From contig QHRW01000020.1 of the NCBI GenBank assembly GCA_003220265.1, positions 1 through 64,000 on the forward strand: a stretch of DNA of 64,000 bases, written 5' to 3'. The notes beneath the pieces were generated by a model. That model had not been told where the DNA came from, searched no databases, and was given only the letters and a program-made list of their open reading frames with translations. Positions 26,390 to 34,530 of this stretch are shown in pieces. Each line of letters opens with the position of its first letter. The stretch's first letter is position 1. This DNA comes from Candidatus Rokuibacteriota bacterium. GTDB lineage: Bacteria > Methylomirabilota > Methylomirabilia > Rokubacteriales > CSP1-6. A program made the translations under genes and the position numbers.

Positions 26390-27379
26390 ATGATTGAAGT
26401 CCAGAACCTGACGAAGCACTACGGCTCCCTCACCGCCATCCGCGACGTGTCGTTCACGGTGGCGCCGGGCGAGATCGTCGGCTTTCTCGGCCCCAACGGC
26501 GCCGGGAAGTCGACCACCATGCGCATCCTCGCCTGCTTCCTGCCGGCCTCGAGCGGCACCGCGCGCGTGGCGGGCTTCGACGTCTTCCGAGGGTCGATGG
26601 AGGTCCGCAAGCGCATCGGCTACCTGCCGGAGAACGTGCCGCTCTACACCGACATGCGGGTGGCGCCGTATCTCGACTTCGTGGCCGAGATGAAGGGCGT
26701 GGCACGCTCGGCGCGCAAGAAGGTCGTGGCCGACGTGATGGACCGTGCCCTCATCGCCGACGTGCAGAGCCGGCTGATCCGCAACCTCTCCAAGGGCTAC
26801 CGCCAGCGCGTCGGCCTCGCGCAGGCGCTGGTGGGTGACCCCGCCGTGCTCATCCTCGACGAGCCCACGATCGGGCTGGACCCCGCGCAGATCGCCGAGA
26901 TCCGCAACCTGATCAAGTCGCTGGCCGGCGACCACACGGTGATCCTGTCCACGCACATCCTCCCCGAGGTCTCGATGGTGTGCGGCTCGGTGGTGATCAT
27001 CAACCGCGGCGCCATCGTGGCCCAGGGGCCGATCGACCGCCTCGTCGAGCAGTTCTTCCCCACCTCGCGCATCGAGGTGGAGGTGGCGGCGCCCCGCGGC
27101 GCCGTGCGCGACGCCATGAAGACCATTCCCGGCGTGGTACGGGTGGAGGAGCGCGCGGCCTCCCACGACGGCATTGGCCGCTTCGTGGTGGAGTCGGCCC
27201 GCGGCCACGACGTGCGCGGCGAGATCTTCCAGATGGCCGCGCAGCAGAAGTGGGCCCTGCTCGAGCTGCGGCGGGTCGGCATGACGCTGGAGGAGGTCTT
27301 CATTCGCATCCTGGCCGGCGAGGAGCGCGAGGCGGCGGCGACGACCGCCGCGGACGCGGTTCCGGAGGAGGCATCGTGA
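26390..27379 (+). CDS. ABC transporter ATPase, GldA-like (locus 1)
   Basis: The 329-residue ATPase has Walker A GPNGAGKST (about residues 35-43), Q-loop LPENVPLYTD, signature LSKGYRQRVGLAQAL, Walker B VLILDEP and the H-loop histidine in STHILPE. The C-terminal extension (residues 220-310) is typical of the GldA/ABC-2 exporter group. It drives the permease encoded next, which overlaps it by 4 nt (GTGA). With the GldG-like and DUF4340 genes it forms a gliding-type ABC locus. Such loci occur in many non-gliding bacteria, and their cargo is unknown. Confidence 0.92.
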   Translation: MIEVQNLTKHYGSLTAIRDVSFTVAPGEIVGFLGPNGAGKSTTMRILACFLPASSGTARVAGFDVFRGSMEVRKRIGYLPENVPLYTDMRVAPYLDFVAEMKGVARSARKKVVADVMDRALIADVQSRLIRNLSKGYRQRVGLAQALVGDPAVLILDEPTIGLDPAQIAEIRNLIKSLAGDHTVILSTHILPEVSMVCGSVVIINRGAIVAQGPIDRLVEQFFPTSRIEVEVAAPRGAVRDAMKTIPGVVRVEERAASHDGIGRFVVESARGHDVRGEIFQMAAQQKWALLELRRVGMTLEEVFIRILAGEEREAAATTAADAVPEEAS

Positions 27380-28146
27380 AGATCTGGGCGATCTACAAGA
27401 AAGAGCTGCGCCTGTACTTCACCTCGCCGGTCGCCTACATCGTCCTCACGATTTTCCTGCTGATCGCCGGTCTGTTCTTTTCGGCGATCTTCCAGGGCTT
27501 CGCGCGAGCGTCCATGCAGATGGCCCTCCAGCAACAGATGGGCGGGCGCGACCTCAACGTGACCGACAACGTCATCCGGCCGCTCTTCGGCAACATGAGC
27601 GTGATCCTGCTCCTGCTCATGCCGCTGGTGACCATGCGGCTGTTCGCCGAGGAACGGCGCTCGGGCACGATGGAGCTGCTTCTGACGTATCCGGTGCGCG
27701 ACGGTGCCGTGCTGGTGGGGAAGTACCTGGCCGCCTTCACCTTGTACGCGGTGATGCTGGTCGGCACCCTGGCCTACCCGGCCATGCTGGCGGCGTTCGC
27801 GCGCGTCGAGTGGCCGTCGCTGGCGGCGGGTTACATCGGTCTCGTGCTCATGGGTGCGCTGTTCCTGGCCGTCGGACTCTTCGCGTCCTCACTGACCGAG
27901 AACCAGATCGTGGCCGCCGTCGTGACGTTTGGCATCCTGCTGGTCCTCTGGATCGTCGGCTGGGTCGCCGACTTCGCGGGCGGCGCGGCGGGGACGGCGT
28001 TGACGCACCTGTCGATTCTCGAGCACAACGATGCGTTCGCCAAGGGAGTGCTGGACACGAAAGACATTATCTACTTCGTCGATCTCACGCTGCTGGCGCT
28101 GTTCCTCGCGTTTCGCGCGCTGGAGTCGCGCCGGTGGAGCGGTTGA
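27376..28146 (+). CDS. ABC-2 permease, GldF-like (locus 1)
   Basis: The 256-residue protein has six predicted membrane helices and the ABC-2 layout. IYKKELRLYFTSPVAYIV precedes the first helix, LFAEERRSGTMELLLTYPVRD is the cytoplasmic coupling segment, and SSLTENQIVAA begins a later helix. It partners the ATPase at 26390. Its GTG start has GGAGGAG 5 nt upstream. Its 3' quarter (27892-28070) is duplicated exactly in the next gene. The protein itself appears intact, with a native-looking C-terminus that matches the paralogue at 52593. Confidence 0.92.
   Translation: MKIWAIYKKELRLYFTSPVAYIVLTIFLLIAGLFFSAIFQGFARASMQMALQQQMGGRDLNVTDNVIRPLFGNMSVILLLLMPLVTMRLFAEERRSGTMELLLTYPVRDGAVLVGKYLAAFTLYAVMLVGTLAYPAMLAAFARVEWPSLAAGYIGLVLMGALFLAVGLFASSLTENQIVAAVVTFGILLVLWIVGWVADFAGGAAGTALTHLSILEHNDAFAKGVLDTKDIIYFVDLTLLALFLAFRALESRRWSG
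27892..28070 (+). repeat. 179-nt exact direct repeat, source copy
   Basis: This stretch encodes the permease segment from LTENQ to about DTKDI. It is identical, as far as I can read base by base, to 28458-28636 (offset 566 nt). The permease reading frame is continuous through it, so this is the original copy. Confidence 0.92.
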
Positions 28147-29625
28147 TGCAGCGCCGCGTTGCCGACGTCGCGTTCTGGGTCGGCCTCGGCCTGCTGGCCC
28201 TGGCGGTGGTGCAGGCCGTGGGGACGCGTCTCGACTGGCCGCGCGTGGCGCAGTGGGGCCGCTGGTGGTGGCCGCTCGTCATCAGCGGCCTCGCCCTGGC
28301 GCTCCTGTCGTTGCTGCCGCAGTGGCGCGATCCCGGGGCCACGCTGCGGAGCCGTGGGATGCGGTACGGGGCCAACACCTTCGTGGCGGTGCTCCTCGTG
28401 CTCGGACTCATCACCGTCGTGGAGGCGCTGTCGTTCAAGCACAACACCCGTCTCGATCTGACCGAGAACCAGATCGTGGCCGCCGTCGTGACGTTTGGCA
28501 TCCTGCTGGTCCTCTGGATCGTCGGCTGGGTCGCCGACTTCGCGGGCGGCGCGGCGGGGACGGCGTTGACGCACCTGTCGATTCTCGAGCACAACGATGC
28601 GTTCGCCAAGGGAGTGCTGGACACGAAAGACATTATGCGAGAAGGTGCAGGACCCCGAACAGGAAGAGAAGCTCACCAACGCGCTCGTCAAGCTCACCCG
28701 GGAGGGCAAGCGGGTGATCTATCTCCTCCAGGGGCATGGCGAGGCCGAGCCGGGCTCCACCGACGGTGGCGGCTTCAGCGCGGCCAAGACCGCGCTGGAG
28801 GCCGTGAGCTACGACGTCAAGCCGCTGGTGCTGGCACGCAGCGGGAAGATCCCCGATGATGCATCGGTCGTCGTCATCGCGGGGCCGCGCAGCGATCTCT
28901 TCGGCCCCGAGCTCGACGCGCTCGACGCCTACGTGGGCCGCGGCGGCAAGCTGCTCGTGATGCTGGACCCCGCGGTTCGCCCCGGCCAGCAGGAGCCCGA
29001 GGCGCTCAAGCGCTTCCTCGGCAAGTACGGCATCCAGCCCGGCAACAACGTGGTCATCGAGGCGAATCCGCTGCGGCAGATGGCCACCGGCGCCGCCGAC
29101 GTCGTGATCATCGACGCCTTCGAGATGCATCCGATCACGCGCGACCTCAAGATCGTGGCGCTCTTCCCCGGGACGCGCACCATGGCCCTGGTCGACAAGC
29201 CGCCCGCGGGGATCGTCGGGCAGCGGCTGGCGATGACGAGCCGCGACAGCTTCGGTGTGACGGACCTGGCCGGGCTCCGCCGCGGCGAAGTGAAGCCGGC
29301 CGCCAACGATCCTCGCGGCCCGCTGCCGGTCGCCGTGGTCGCCACCAAGGACAAGGCGCGTGTCGTGGCCTACGGGACGTCGCTGCTCGCGGCCAACCAG
29401 TACTTCCCACAGCCGGGCAACCGCGATCTCTTTCTGAATACCGTGTCGTGGCTGGCCGAGGAGGAGAACTTGATCTCCATCCGACCCAAGGACGCGCGTC
29501 AGACCCCGGTGCTCCTGTCGTCCCAGCAGATGCAGGCCGTCTTCTGGCTGCCCGTGGTGGTCCTGCCCGGCGTCGCGCTCGTGGGCGGGATCGTCGCGGT
29601 CGCCCGCCGCCGCTCCGCCAAGTAG
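28146..29625 (+). pseudogene. GldG-like auxiliary transport protein, disrupted
   Basis: The 5' part (28146 to about 28470) encodes three membrane helices and RLDLTENQ, as in GldG-like proteins. The 3' part (from about 28637) resumes in another frame with EEKLTNALVKLTREGKRVIY and LLQGHGE, and ends with a C-terminal membrane helix (29536-29610). Between them lies the 179-nt copy of the permease gene. It replaces about 85-90 residues (judged from the intact paralogue at 53302) and shifts the frame. The upstream frame stops at 28859. The ATG overlaps the permease TGA (TGATG). It may be a real mutation or an assembly chimera. Confidence 0.85.
28458..28636 (+). repeat. 179-nt exact direct repeat, inserted copy
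   Basis: Identical to 27892-28070. The left junction lies at CTGACCGAGAACCAG, which encodes LTENQ, a motif native to both the permease and the GldG family, so a short shared word may have guided the event. The right junction is an abrupt change after GACATTAT. Confidence 0.92.
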
Positions 29626-29635
29626 CCGGGCCGGC

Positions 29636-31402
29636 ATGCGCTGGCAGACGACGGCGATCCTCGCGCTCCTGCTCGCCCTGTTCGGCGGCTTCTACTACGT
29701 CTACGAGGTGCGCCTGGGGCCCGGGCGCGAGGAGGCGGCCGCGCGCAAGGGCCGCGTCTTCGCCGCCGACACCAAGGACGTCACCGCGCTCGAGCTCAAG
29801 CGCCAGGGCGAGACCGTGCGGCTCAAGCGCGACGGGGAGCAGTGGGCGCTGCTGGAGCCCGTGCGTGCGCGCGGCAGCCGGCCGGCGGTGGACGAGACGC
29901 TGGCCAACGTGCTCACCGCGAAGATCGACCGCGAGATCGACCCCAACCCCAAGTCACCCGCCGACTTCGGCCTCGACAAGCCCGCCGCCGAGCTGAGGCT
30001 GACGCTGAAGGACGGCAAGACGGTCGGCCTCACGCTGGGCGCCAAGAACCCGACCGGCGTGTGGGTCTACGCGCGCGAGCAGGGCAAGCCGGCGGTGTTC
30101 GTGCTGGGCGAGAGCGTGTTGCGCGACGCCACGCGCCCCGTCGCCGACTTCCGCGATCGCACGGTGCTGGCCTTCGACGCCAAGGACGTGACCGGCTTCG
30201 AGGTGACGCTGCCCGAGGAGACGCTGGTCGCCGAGCGCGCCGACGGCGGCTGGCGGCTGACGCGTCCCGCCGCGCTGGCCGCCGACAGCGAGACGATCGG
30301 CGAGTTCCTCGACAAGCTGGCCGCCCAGAAGGTGCGCGACTTCGTCGCCGATGGCCCCTTCTCCACCGCCACCTACGGTCTCGACAGGCCGGTGCGCGTG
30401 ACGATCCACACCGGCCGCGACAAGGAGCGGGCCAGCCGCACGCTCCTGCTCGGGCGCGTCGATGCGGCCAAGAAGGGCGTGTACGCGATGCGGCCGGGCG
30501 AGTCGAGCGTGCTGCTGCTGCCGGAGGACGCCGCCAAGCTCGTGCCGCGCAACGTCGCGGTGCTGCGCAACAAGGTCCTCGTGGCCGTCGATCGCGACAA
30601 GCTCGGGAAGCTGGAGATCGAGAGCCCCAAGGGCATGGTCACGGCGGCCCGGGAGAACGACCAGTGGAAGCTGGTGGCGCCGCAGCCGCTGCCGGCCGAC
30701 CAGGTCGAGGTCGGCGCCGTGCTGAGCAAGCTGCGCGACCTGCGCGCGCAGGGCTTCCTGAGCGAGGACGCCCGCGCCATCCCGCGCTACCTCGCCAGGC
30801 CCCAGGTGCGCCTCACGCTGACCGAGCAGGGCAAAGGGGGCGCGACCACGGTGCTGCTGGCGCCGTCGCCGGAGACGCGCGGCGGCGTCCCGGTCGCGTA
30901 CGCGGCCATCGACGGCAAGGGGCCGGTCGTCCTCGTGGACGCCAAGGCCCTCGGCGAGCTGGCCCGCTCGGCCAACGACCTGCGCGACCGCCGGCTGCTC
31001 GGCGAGCTCACGCCCAGGGACGTCAAGCGCGTGCGCGTGCGCGCGGGCGGCCAGACGGCCGTGCTCGAGCGCAAGGGCGAGAACGAGTGGCGGCTGGTGG
31101 AGCCGACGAAGGGCGCCGCCAACGGCGCCAAGGTGGACGATCTCCTGTACGCGCTGCGCGCGCTGCGCTGGAAGGAGGTCGTCGCGCCCGAGGGGCAGGA
31201 CGCGGCGCGGTGGGGCGTGGACGCGCCCACCCTGGAGGTCGCGCTCTTCCGCGGCGACGGCGGCGAGATCGCCACCGTGCTGGTCGGCAAGCGCGAGGGC
31301 GACCTCGCCTACGTGCGCACCAAGGCGCAGCCGGCCGTCTACAGCGTGGAGGGCAGGCTGCTCGGACCGCCACCCAAAGTGCCTGAGGACTTCAAGGGCT
31401 GA
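29636..31402 (+). CDS. DUF4340 periplasmic/membrane-anchored protein (locus 1)
   Basis: The 588-residue protein has one N-terminal membrane helix (about residues 5-25) and a long extracytoplasmic part. That part is built from repeated DUF4340 units with WRLxxP-like segments (GWRLTRP, QWKLVAPQ, EWRLVEP) and FGLDxP-type segments (FGLDKPAAELRL, YGLDRPVRVTI). Such proteins regularly follow GldG-like genes and are presumed to be exporter accessories. It starts 10 nt after the disrupted GldG-like gene. It is three times as long as its counterpart at 54816. Confidence 0.85.
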   Translation: MRWQTTAILALLLALFGGFYYVYEVRLGPGREEAAARKGRVFAADTKDVTALELKRQGETVRLKRDGEQWALLEPVRARGSRPAVDETLANVLTAKIDREIDPNPKSPADFGLDKPAAELRLTLKDGKTVGLTLGAKNPTGVWVYAREQGKPAVFVLGESVLRDATRPVADFRDRTVLAFDAKDVTGFEVTLPEETLVAERADGGWRLTRPAALAADSETIGEFLDKLAAQKVRDFVADGPFSTATYGLDRPVRVTIHTGRDKERASRTLLLGRVDAAKKGVYAMRPGESSVLLLPEDAAKLVPRNVAVLRNKVLVAVDRDKLGKLEIESPKGMVTAARENDQWKLVAPQPLPADQVEVGAVLSKLRDLRAQGFLSEDARAIPRYLARPQVRLTLTEQGKGGATTVLLAPSPETRGGVPVAYAAIDGKGPVVLVDAKALGELARSANDLRDRRLLGELTPRDVKRVRVRAGGQTAVLERKGENEWRLVEPTKGAANGAKVDDLLYALRALRWKEVVAPEGQDAARWGVDAPTLEVALFRGDGGEIATVLVGKREGDLAYVRTKAQPAVYSVEGRLLGPPPKVPEDFKG

Positions 31403-31421
31403 AATAGGGTAGAGTTCCGCC

Positions 31422-31655
31422 GTGCGCCGGGAACTGTTCATCGTGGCTCGCGATCGATCGGACCTCTACCGTTATCTCAGCCAGACTTTTGCTGACGCCG
31501 AGAACGTCGAGGTGATCTTCGATCGCCGGTCGACCGAGCGGCGGGAGCACTCCACGACCGCGGCCCCCGAGCGCCGTCGCCGCGAGCGACGCAGCCGCCC
31601 CAACGTCGACGAAGAGCTGCGGAGCGTCGGCTACGCCTTCCTGGTGCTGGATTAG
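31422..31655 (+). CDS. Small Arg-rich hypothetical protein
   Basis: The 77-residue protein begins MRRELFIVARDRSDLYRYL, has a strongly basic middle (ERRRRERRSRP) and ends GYAFLVLD. The pattern of an amphipathic start followed by an acidic/basic stretch recurs in small hypothetical proteins, but I do not recognise a family. A TAGAGT at 31410-31415 might be a -10 element, which would place transcription start at or next to the GTG (31422). Its 3' end overlaps the convergent diiron gene by 4 nt. Confidence 0.6.
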   Translation: MRRELFIVARDRSDLYRYLSQTFADAENVEVIFDRRSTERREHSTTAAPERRRRERRSRPNVDEELRSVGYAFLVLD

Positions 31656-32617
31656 GCCATCAGCCCTATCTCGCGGTAGCGAGGGGCGATCCGGTCGGAG
31701 ATCAGGCCCAGGCGCACCAGGCGCGGCATGAGGTTCTCCTGGAAGAGGAAGCTGTTGAAGGCCTTCGTGGTCTGCGAGGTCTTCACGGTCTCGCGCCAGA
31801 TCTTCTCGCCGTCCCAGCCCATCTCGTTCCACACGTCCTGGATCGAGCGGAACCCCGTGCGCTCGTCGCGCGCATAGAGCAGGTCGCACACCTTGTAGGT
31901 GAAATCCTCCAGGAACTCGCGCTTGGGCGCTGCCATCTCGGGGATCGAGCGCTTGAGGGCGAAGTAGCCGAAGTTGACGTGCCGGCCCTCGTCCTGGAGG
32001 ACGTAGTCGAGAAGCTGGGAGAGCGTGGGATCGGCCGTCTGGCGCCGCATCACGTTGAAGGCGGCGATGGCCAGGCCCTCCACGATCATCTGCATGCCGA
32101 GCAGCTTCAGCTCCCAGAGATTGGTGGCGAGGATCTCGTCCAGCACGCTCTTGAGCAGCGGGTCGACGGGGTAGATCTTGTGCAGCTTCTTGACGTAGCG
32201 CTCGAACACCTCCACGTGCCGGCCTTCGTCCACCACCTGGGTCGAGGCGTAGAGCTTGGCGTCGAGCTCGGGGATCGAGTTCACGAGCTGGCCGCAGACG
32301 ACCAGCGCGCCCTGCTCGCCGTGGAGGAACTGCGAGAGCCGCCAGGCGGAGACGCGGATCTCGACCTCCTTCTGCTCCTCGGGCGTGAGCCGGCCGAAGA
32401 AGCTCGTGCCGGCGAAGGCGACCTGCACGTTCAGCACCGCGCCCTCGCTGCCCACGGGCCGGCTCCAGTCGATCGCCGTCGAGCCGTTCCACTGGTTCTT
32501 CTTGGCGGTCTCGTACAGCATGTCCAGCTCCTGGTGGGTCGGCTCGTAGTCGTAATCCCAGAGCGTCTCGAGCTGGTACGTGACCCGCCGCGCGGCCTGC
32601 TGGTGAGCTGTCGTCAT
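31652..32617 (-). CDS. Ferritin-like diiron protein of the ribonucleotide-reductase-R2-like group
   Basis: The 321-residue all-helical protein contains two ExxH-type iron motifs, DEGRHVEVF (about residue 135) and DEGRHVNF (about residue 215). Extra acidic ligands lie in HGEQGALVV and MIVEGLAIAAF. This is the four-helix-bundle arrangement of R2-like or AurF-like N-oxygenase/oxidase proteins. No R1 partner is encoded nearby, so a role in oxidation or N-oxygenation is more likely than nucleotide reduction. GGAGG lies 8 nt before the ATG at 32617. The TACAAT at 32661-32666 (minus strand) may be its -10. It is divergent from the MBL gene. Confidence 0.8.
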   Translation of the reverse strand: MTTAHQQAARRVTYQLETLWDYDYEPTHQELDMLYETAKKNQWNGSTAIDWSRPVGSEGAVLNVQVAFAGTSFFGRLTPEEQKEVEIRVSAWRLSQFLHGEQGALVVCGQLVNSIPELDAKLYASTQVVDEGRHVEVFERYVKKLHKIYPVDPLLKSVLDEILATNLWELKLLGMQMIVEGLAIAAFNVMRRQTADPTLSQLLDYVLQDEGRHVNFGYFALKRSIPEMAAPKREFLEDFTYKVCDLLYARDERTGFRSIQDVWNEMGWDGEKIWRETVKTSQTTKAFNSFLFQENLMPRLVRLGLISDRIAPRYREIGLMA

Positions 32618-32704
32618 CGACGCCGCCTCCACGCCGAATGAACCGCCATTCAGCGTCGGCATTGTAGCGCACCTCGCACGGCTGCGGTAGCATGAGCCCC
32701 TGCA

Positions 32705-33394
32705 ATGGCGAGCTCCGACGGCGGGATCTACCTCAAGCAGCTCGAGCTGGGCCCGATGCAGAATTTCGTCTACCTGGTTGGCGACCCCGTCGTGCGAGAG
32801 TGCGTGGTGGTGGACCCGGCCTGGGAGATCGACACGATCGTCGACACTGCCGCCCGCGACGACATGCGGCTCGTCGGCGCGCTGGTCACGCACACGCACC
32901 AGGATCACGTGGGCGGCAGCCTGGCGTCGTGGGGCATGCCGGGGCGCATCCCCGGCGTCGAGGAGTTGCTGGCCAAGGCGCGCGCGAAGATCTACGTGCA
33001 CAAGGCCGAGCGCGAATTCCTGCCCGGTCTCGGCTCCGATCTCGTCAAGGTCGACAACCATGACACGCTGGCGGTCGGCCGCCTCACGCTGACGTTCCTG
33101 CACACGCCCGGGCACACGCCGGGCTCGCAGTGCTTCCTCGTCGACGGCCGACTGATCTCCGGCGACACGCTCTTCATCGGCTCCTGCGGCCGCACGGACC
33201 TGCCGGGCAGCGATCCGAGCGAGATGTACTACTCGCTCACCCAGCGCCTGGGCGCGCTGCCCGACGACACGCGGCTCTTCCCCGGACACAACTACGGCGG
33301 CCCCTCCTCGACGATCGGCGACGAGAAGCGGCACAACCCGTTCATGCGGTTTCCCGCCCTCGGCGATTTCCTGCGCGCGATGGGCCGGGCGTGA
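32705..33394 (+). CDS. Metallo-beta-lactamase-fold hydrolase (glyoxalase II-like)
   Basis: The 229-residue protein shows the metal motif THTHQDHVGG (HxHxDH) near residue 63. FLHTPGHTPGSQCF supplies the next His, and LISGDTLF the bridging Asp. PGHNYGG supplies the last His. These features fit the glyoxalase II/persulfide dioxygenase-like group. Its TGA overlaps the GTG of the phosphonopyruvate decarboxylase gene (GTGA), so it may act in the same pathway, for instance on a thioester or aldehyde adduct. The TAGCAT at 32688-32693 may be a -10 element just upstream. Confidence 0.88.
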   Translation: MASSDGGIYLKQLELGPMQNFVYLVGDPVVRECVVVDPAWEIDTIVDTAARDDMRLVGALVTHTHQDHVGGSLASWGMPGRIPGVEELLAKARAKIYVHKAEREFLPGLGSDLVKVDNHDTLAVGRLTLTFLHTPGHTPGSQCFLVDGRLISGDTLFIGSCGRTDLPGSDPSEMYYSLTQRLGALPDDTRLFPGHNYGGPSSTIGDEKRHNPFMRFPALGDFLRAMGRA

Positions 33395-34530
33395 TCTCGG
33401 GCCGCGACTTCGCGAGCGGCCTCGAGCGGCACGGCTTCGACTTCTTCACCGGCGTGCCCTGCTCGCTGATCGAGGACCTGCTGGCCGTGCTCGAGCGCGG
33501 CTCGCGCGCCCCCTACGTGGCGGCGGTGCGCGAGGACGCCGCCGTGGGCGTCGCCGCCGGCGCGTGGTTCGGCGGCCGCGCCCCGGTGGTGCTGATGCAG
33601 AACTCCGGCCTCGGCACCAGCCTCAACGCGCTGGCCTCGCTGTCGCTGATGTACGGCCTGCCCGCGCTCCTCGTGGTCACGTGGCGCGGCTTCGAGGGCA
33701 AGGACGCGCCGGAGCACATCCTCACCGGCGAGATCACGCCGCGCCTGCTCGAGCTGCTGCGCATCCCGTTCAGGATCCTGGCGGCCGACTCGCTGGAGTC
33801 GGATCTCGCGTGGGCGGGGCGCGAGATGCGCGCGCGCCGGCAGCCGGTCGCGCTGCTGGTGCCTCCCAAGGTCGTGGAGACGGGACGGGTCGAGCCCGCG
33901 GCCGCCAGCGCCGCCGAGCCGCGCCCGCGGGCGCCGGGGTCGGCGGAGGCGCCGCTCGCCGTGTCCGCGATGTCGCGGCTCACCGCACTCTCCATCGCGC
34001 TGAAGGCGATCGGCGGGGCGCCGGTGCTCCACGCCAACGGCTACATCTGCCGCGAGAGCTTCTCGGTCGCCGATCGGCCGCAGAGCTTCTACATGATCGG
34101 CTCCATGGGCATGGCGCCGGCCATCGGGCTCGGGCTCGCGCTGGCGCGGCCGGCGCGCCGCACCGTCGTCTTCGACGGCGACGGCAATCTCCTGATGAAT
34201 CTCGGGATCCTGCCGATGATCGGCGCCGCCCGCCCGCCCGGCCTGCTGCACCTGGTCTTCGACAACGAGGTGTACGGCTCGACGGGCAACCAGGCCTCGC
34301 CCTCGCGCAGCGTGCGGCTCGACCGGCTCGCCGCGGCGGCGGGCTTCGCCAGCGCGGTGGCCGTGAGCGATCCGCAGGCGCTGGACGGCGCGCTGCACGC
34401 CGCGCTGGACGCGCCCGGTCCGCACTTCGTGCTGGTGAAGGTGACCGCCGACGAGGCCGAGGTGCCACGCATCCCTTACACGCCGGCGGCGCTGCGCGAC
34501 CGCTTCCGCGCCGCCATCCAGGAGGCCTGA
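33391..34530 (+). CDS. aepY: Phosphonopyruvate decarboxylase
   Basis: The 379-residue thiamine-diphosphate enzyme shows the TPP-activating glutamate E48 (VREDAAVG). The metal/TPP motif begins at D262 (FDGDGNLLMNLG), followed by DNEVYGSTGNQ. It decarboxylates 3-phosphonopyruvate to phosphonoacetaldehyde, pulling the unfavourable PEP mutase step forward. The adjacent PEP mutase gene makes this assignment firm over sulfopyruvate decarboxylase. The order (decarboxylase before mutase) and lengths are normal. The GTG start overlaps the MBL gene stop. A phosphonoacetaldehyde aminotransferase of the common class V type is not seen in the window. Confidence 0.9.
   Translation: MISGRDFASGLERHGFDFFTGVPCSLIEDLLAVLERGSRAPYVAAVREDAAVGVAAGAWFGGRAPVVLMQNSGLGTSLNALASLSLMYGLPALLVVTWRGFEGKDAPEHILTGEITPRLLELLRIPFRILAADSLESDLAWAGREMRARRQPVALLVPPKVVETGRVEPAAASAAEPRPRAPGSAEAPLAVSAMSRLTALSIALKAIGGAPVLHANGYICRESFSVADRPQSFYMIGSMGMAPAIGLGLALARPARRTVVFDGDGNLLMNLGILPMIGAARPPGLLHLVFDNEVYGSTGNQASPSRSVRLDRLAAAAGFASAVAVSDPQALDGALHAALDAPGPHFVLVKVTADEAEVPRIPYTPAALRDRFRAAIQEA

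Noticed and set aside
32992..33195. Short minus-strand frame inside the MBL hydrolase gene
   Set aside because: Lies wholly inside a gene with complete metal-binding motifs and has no independent signal.
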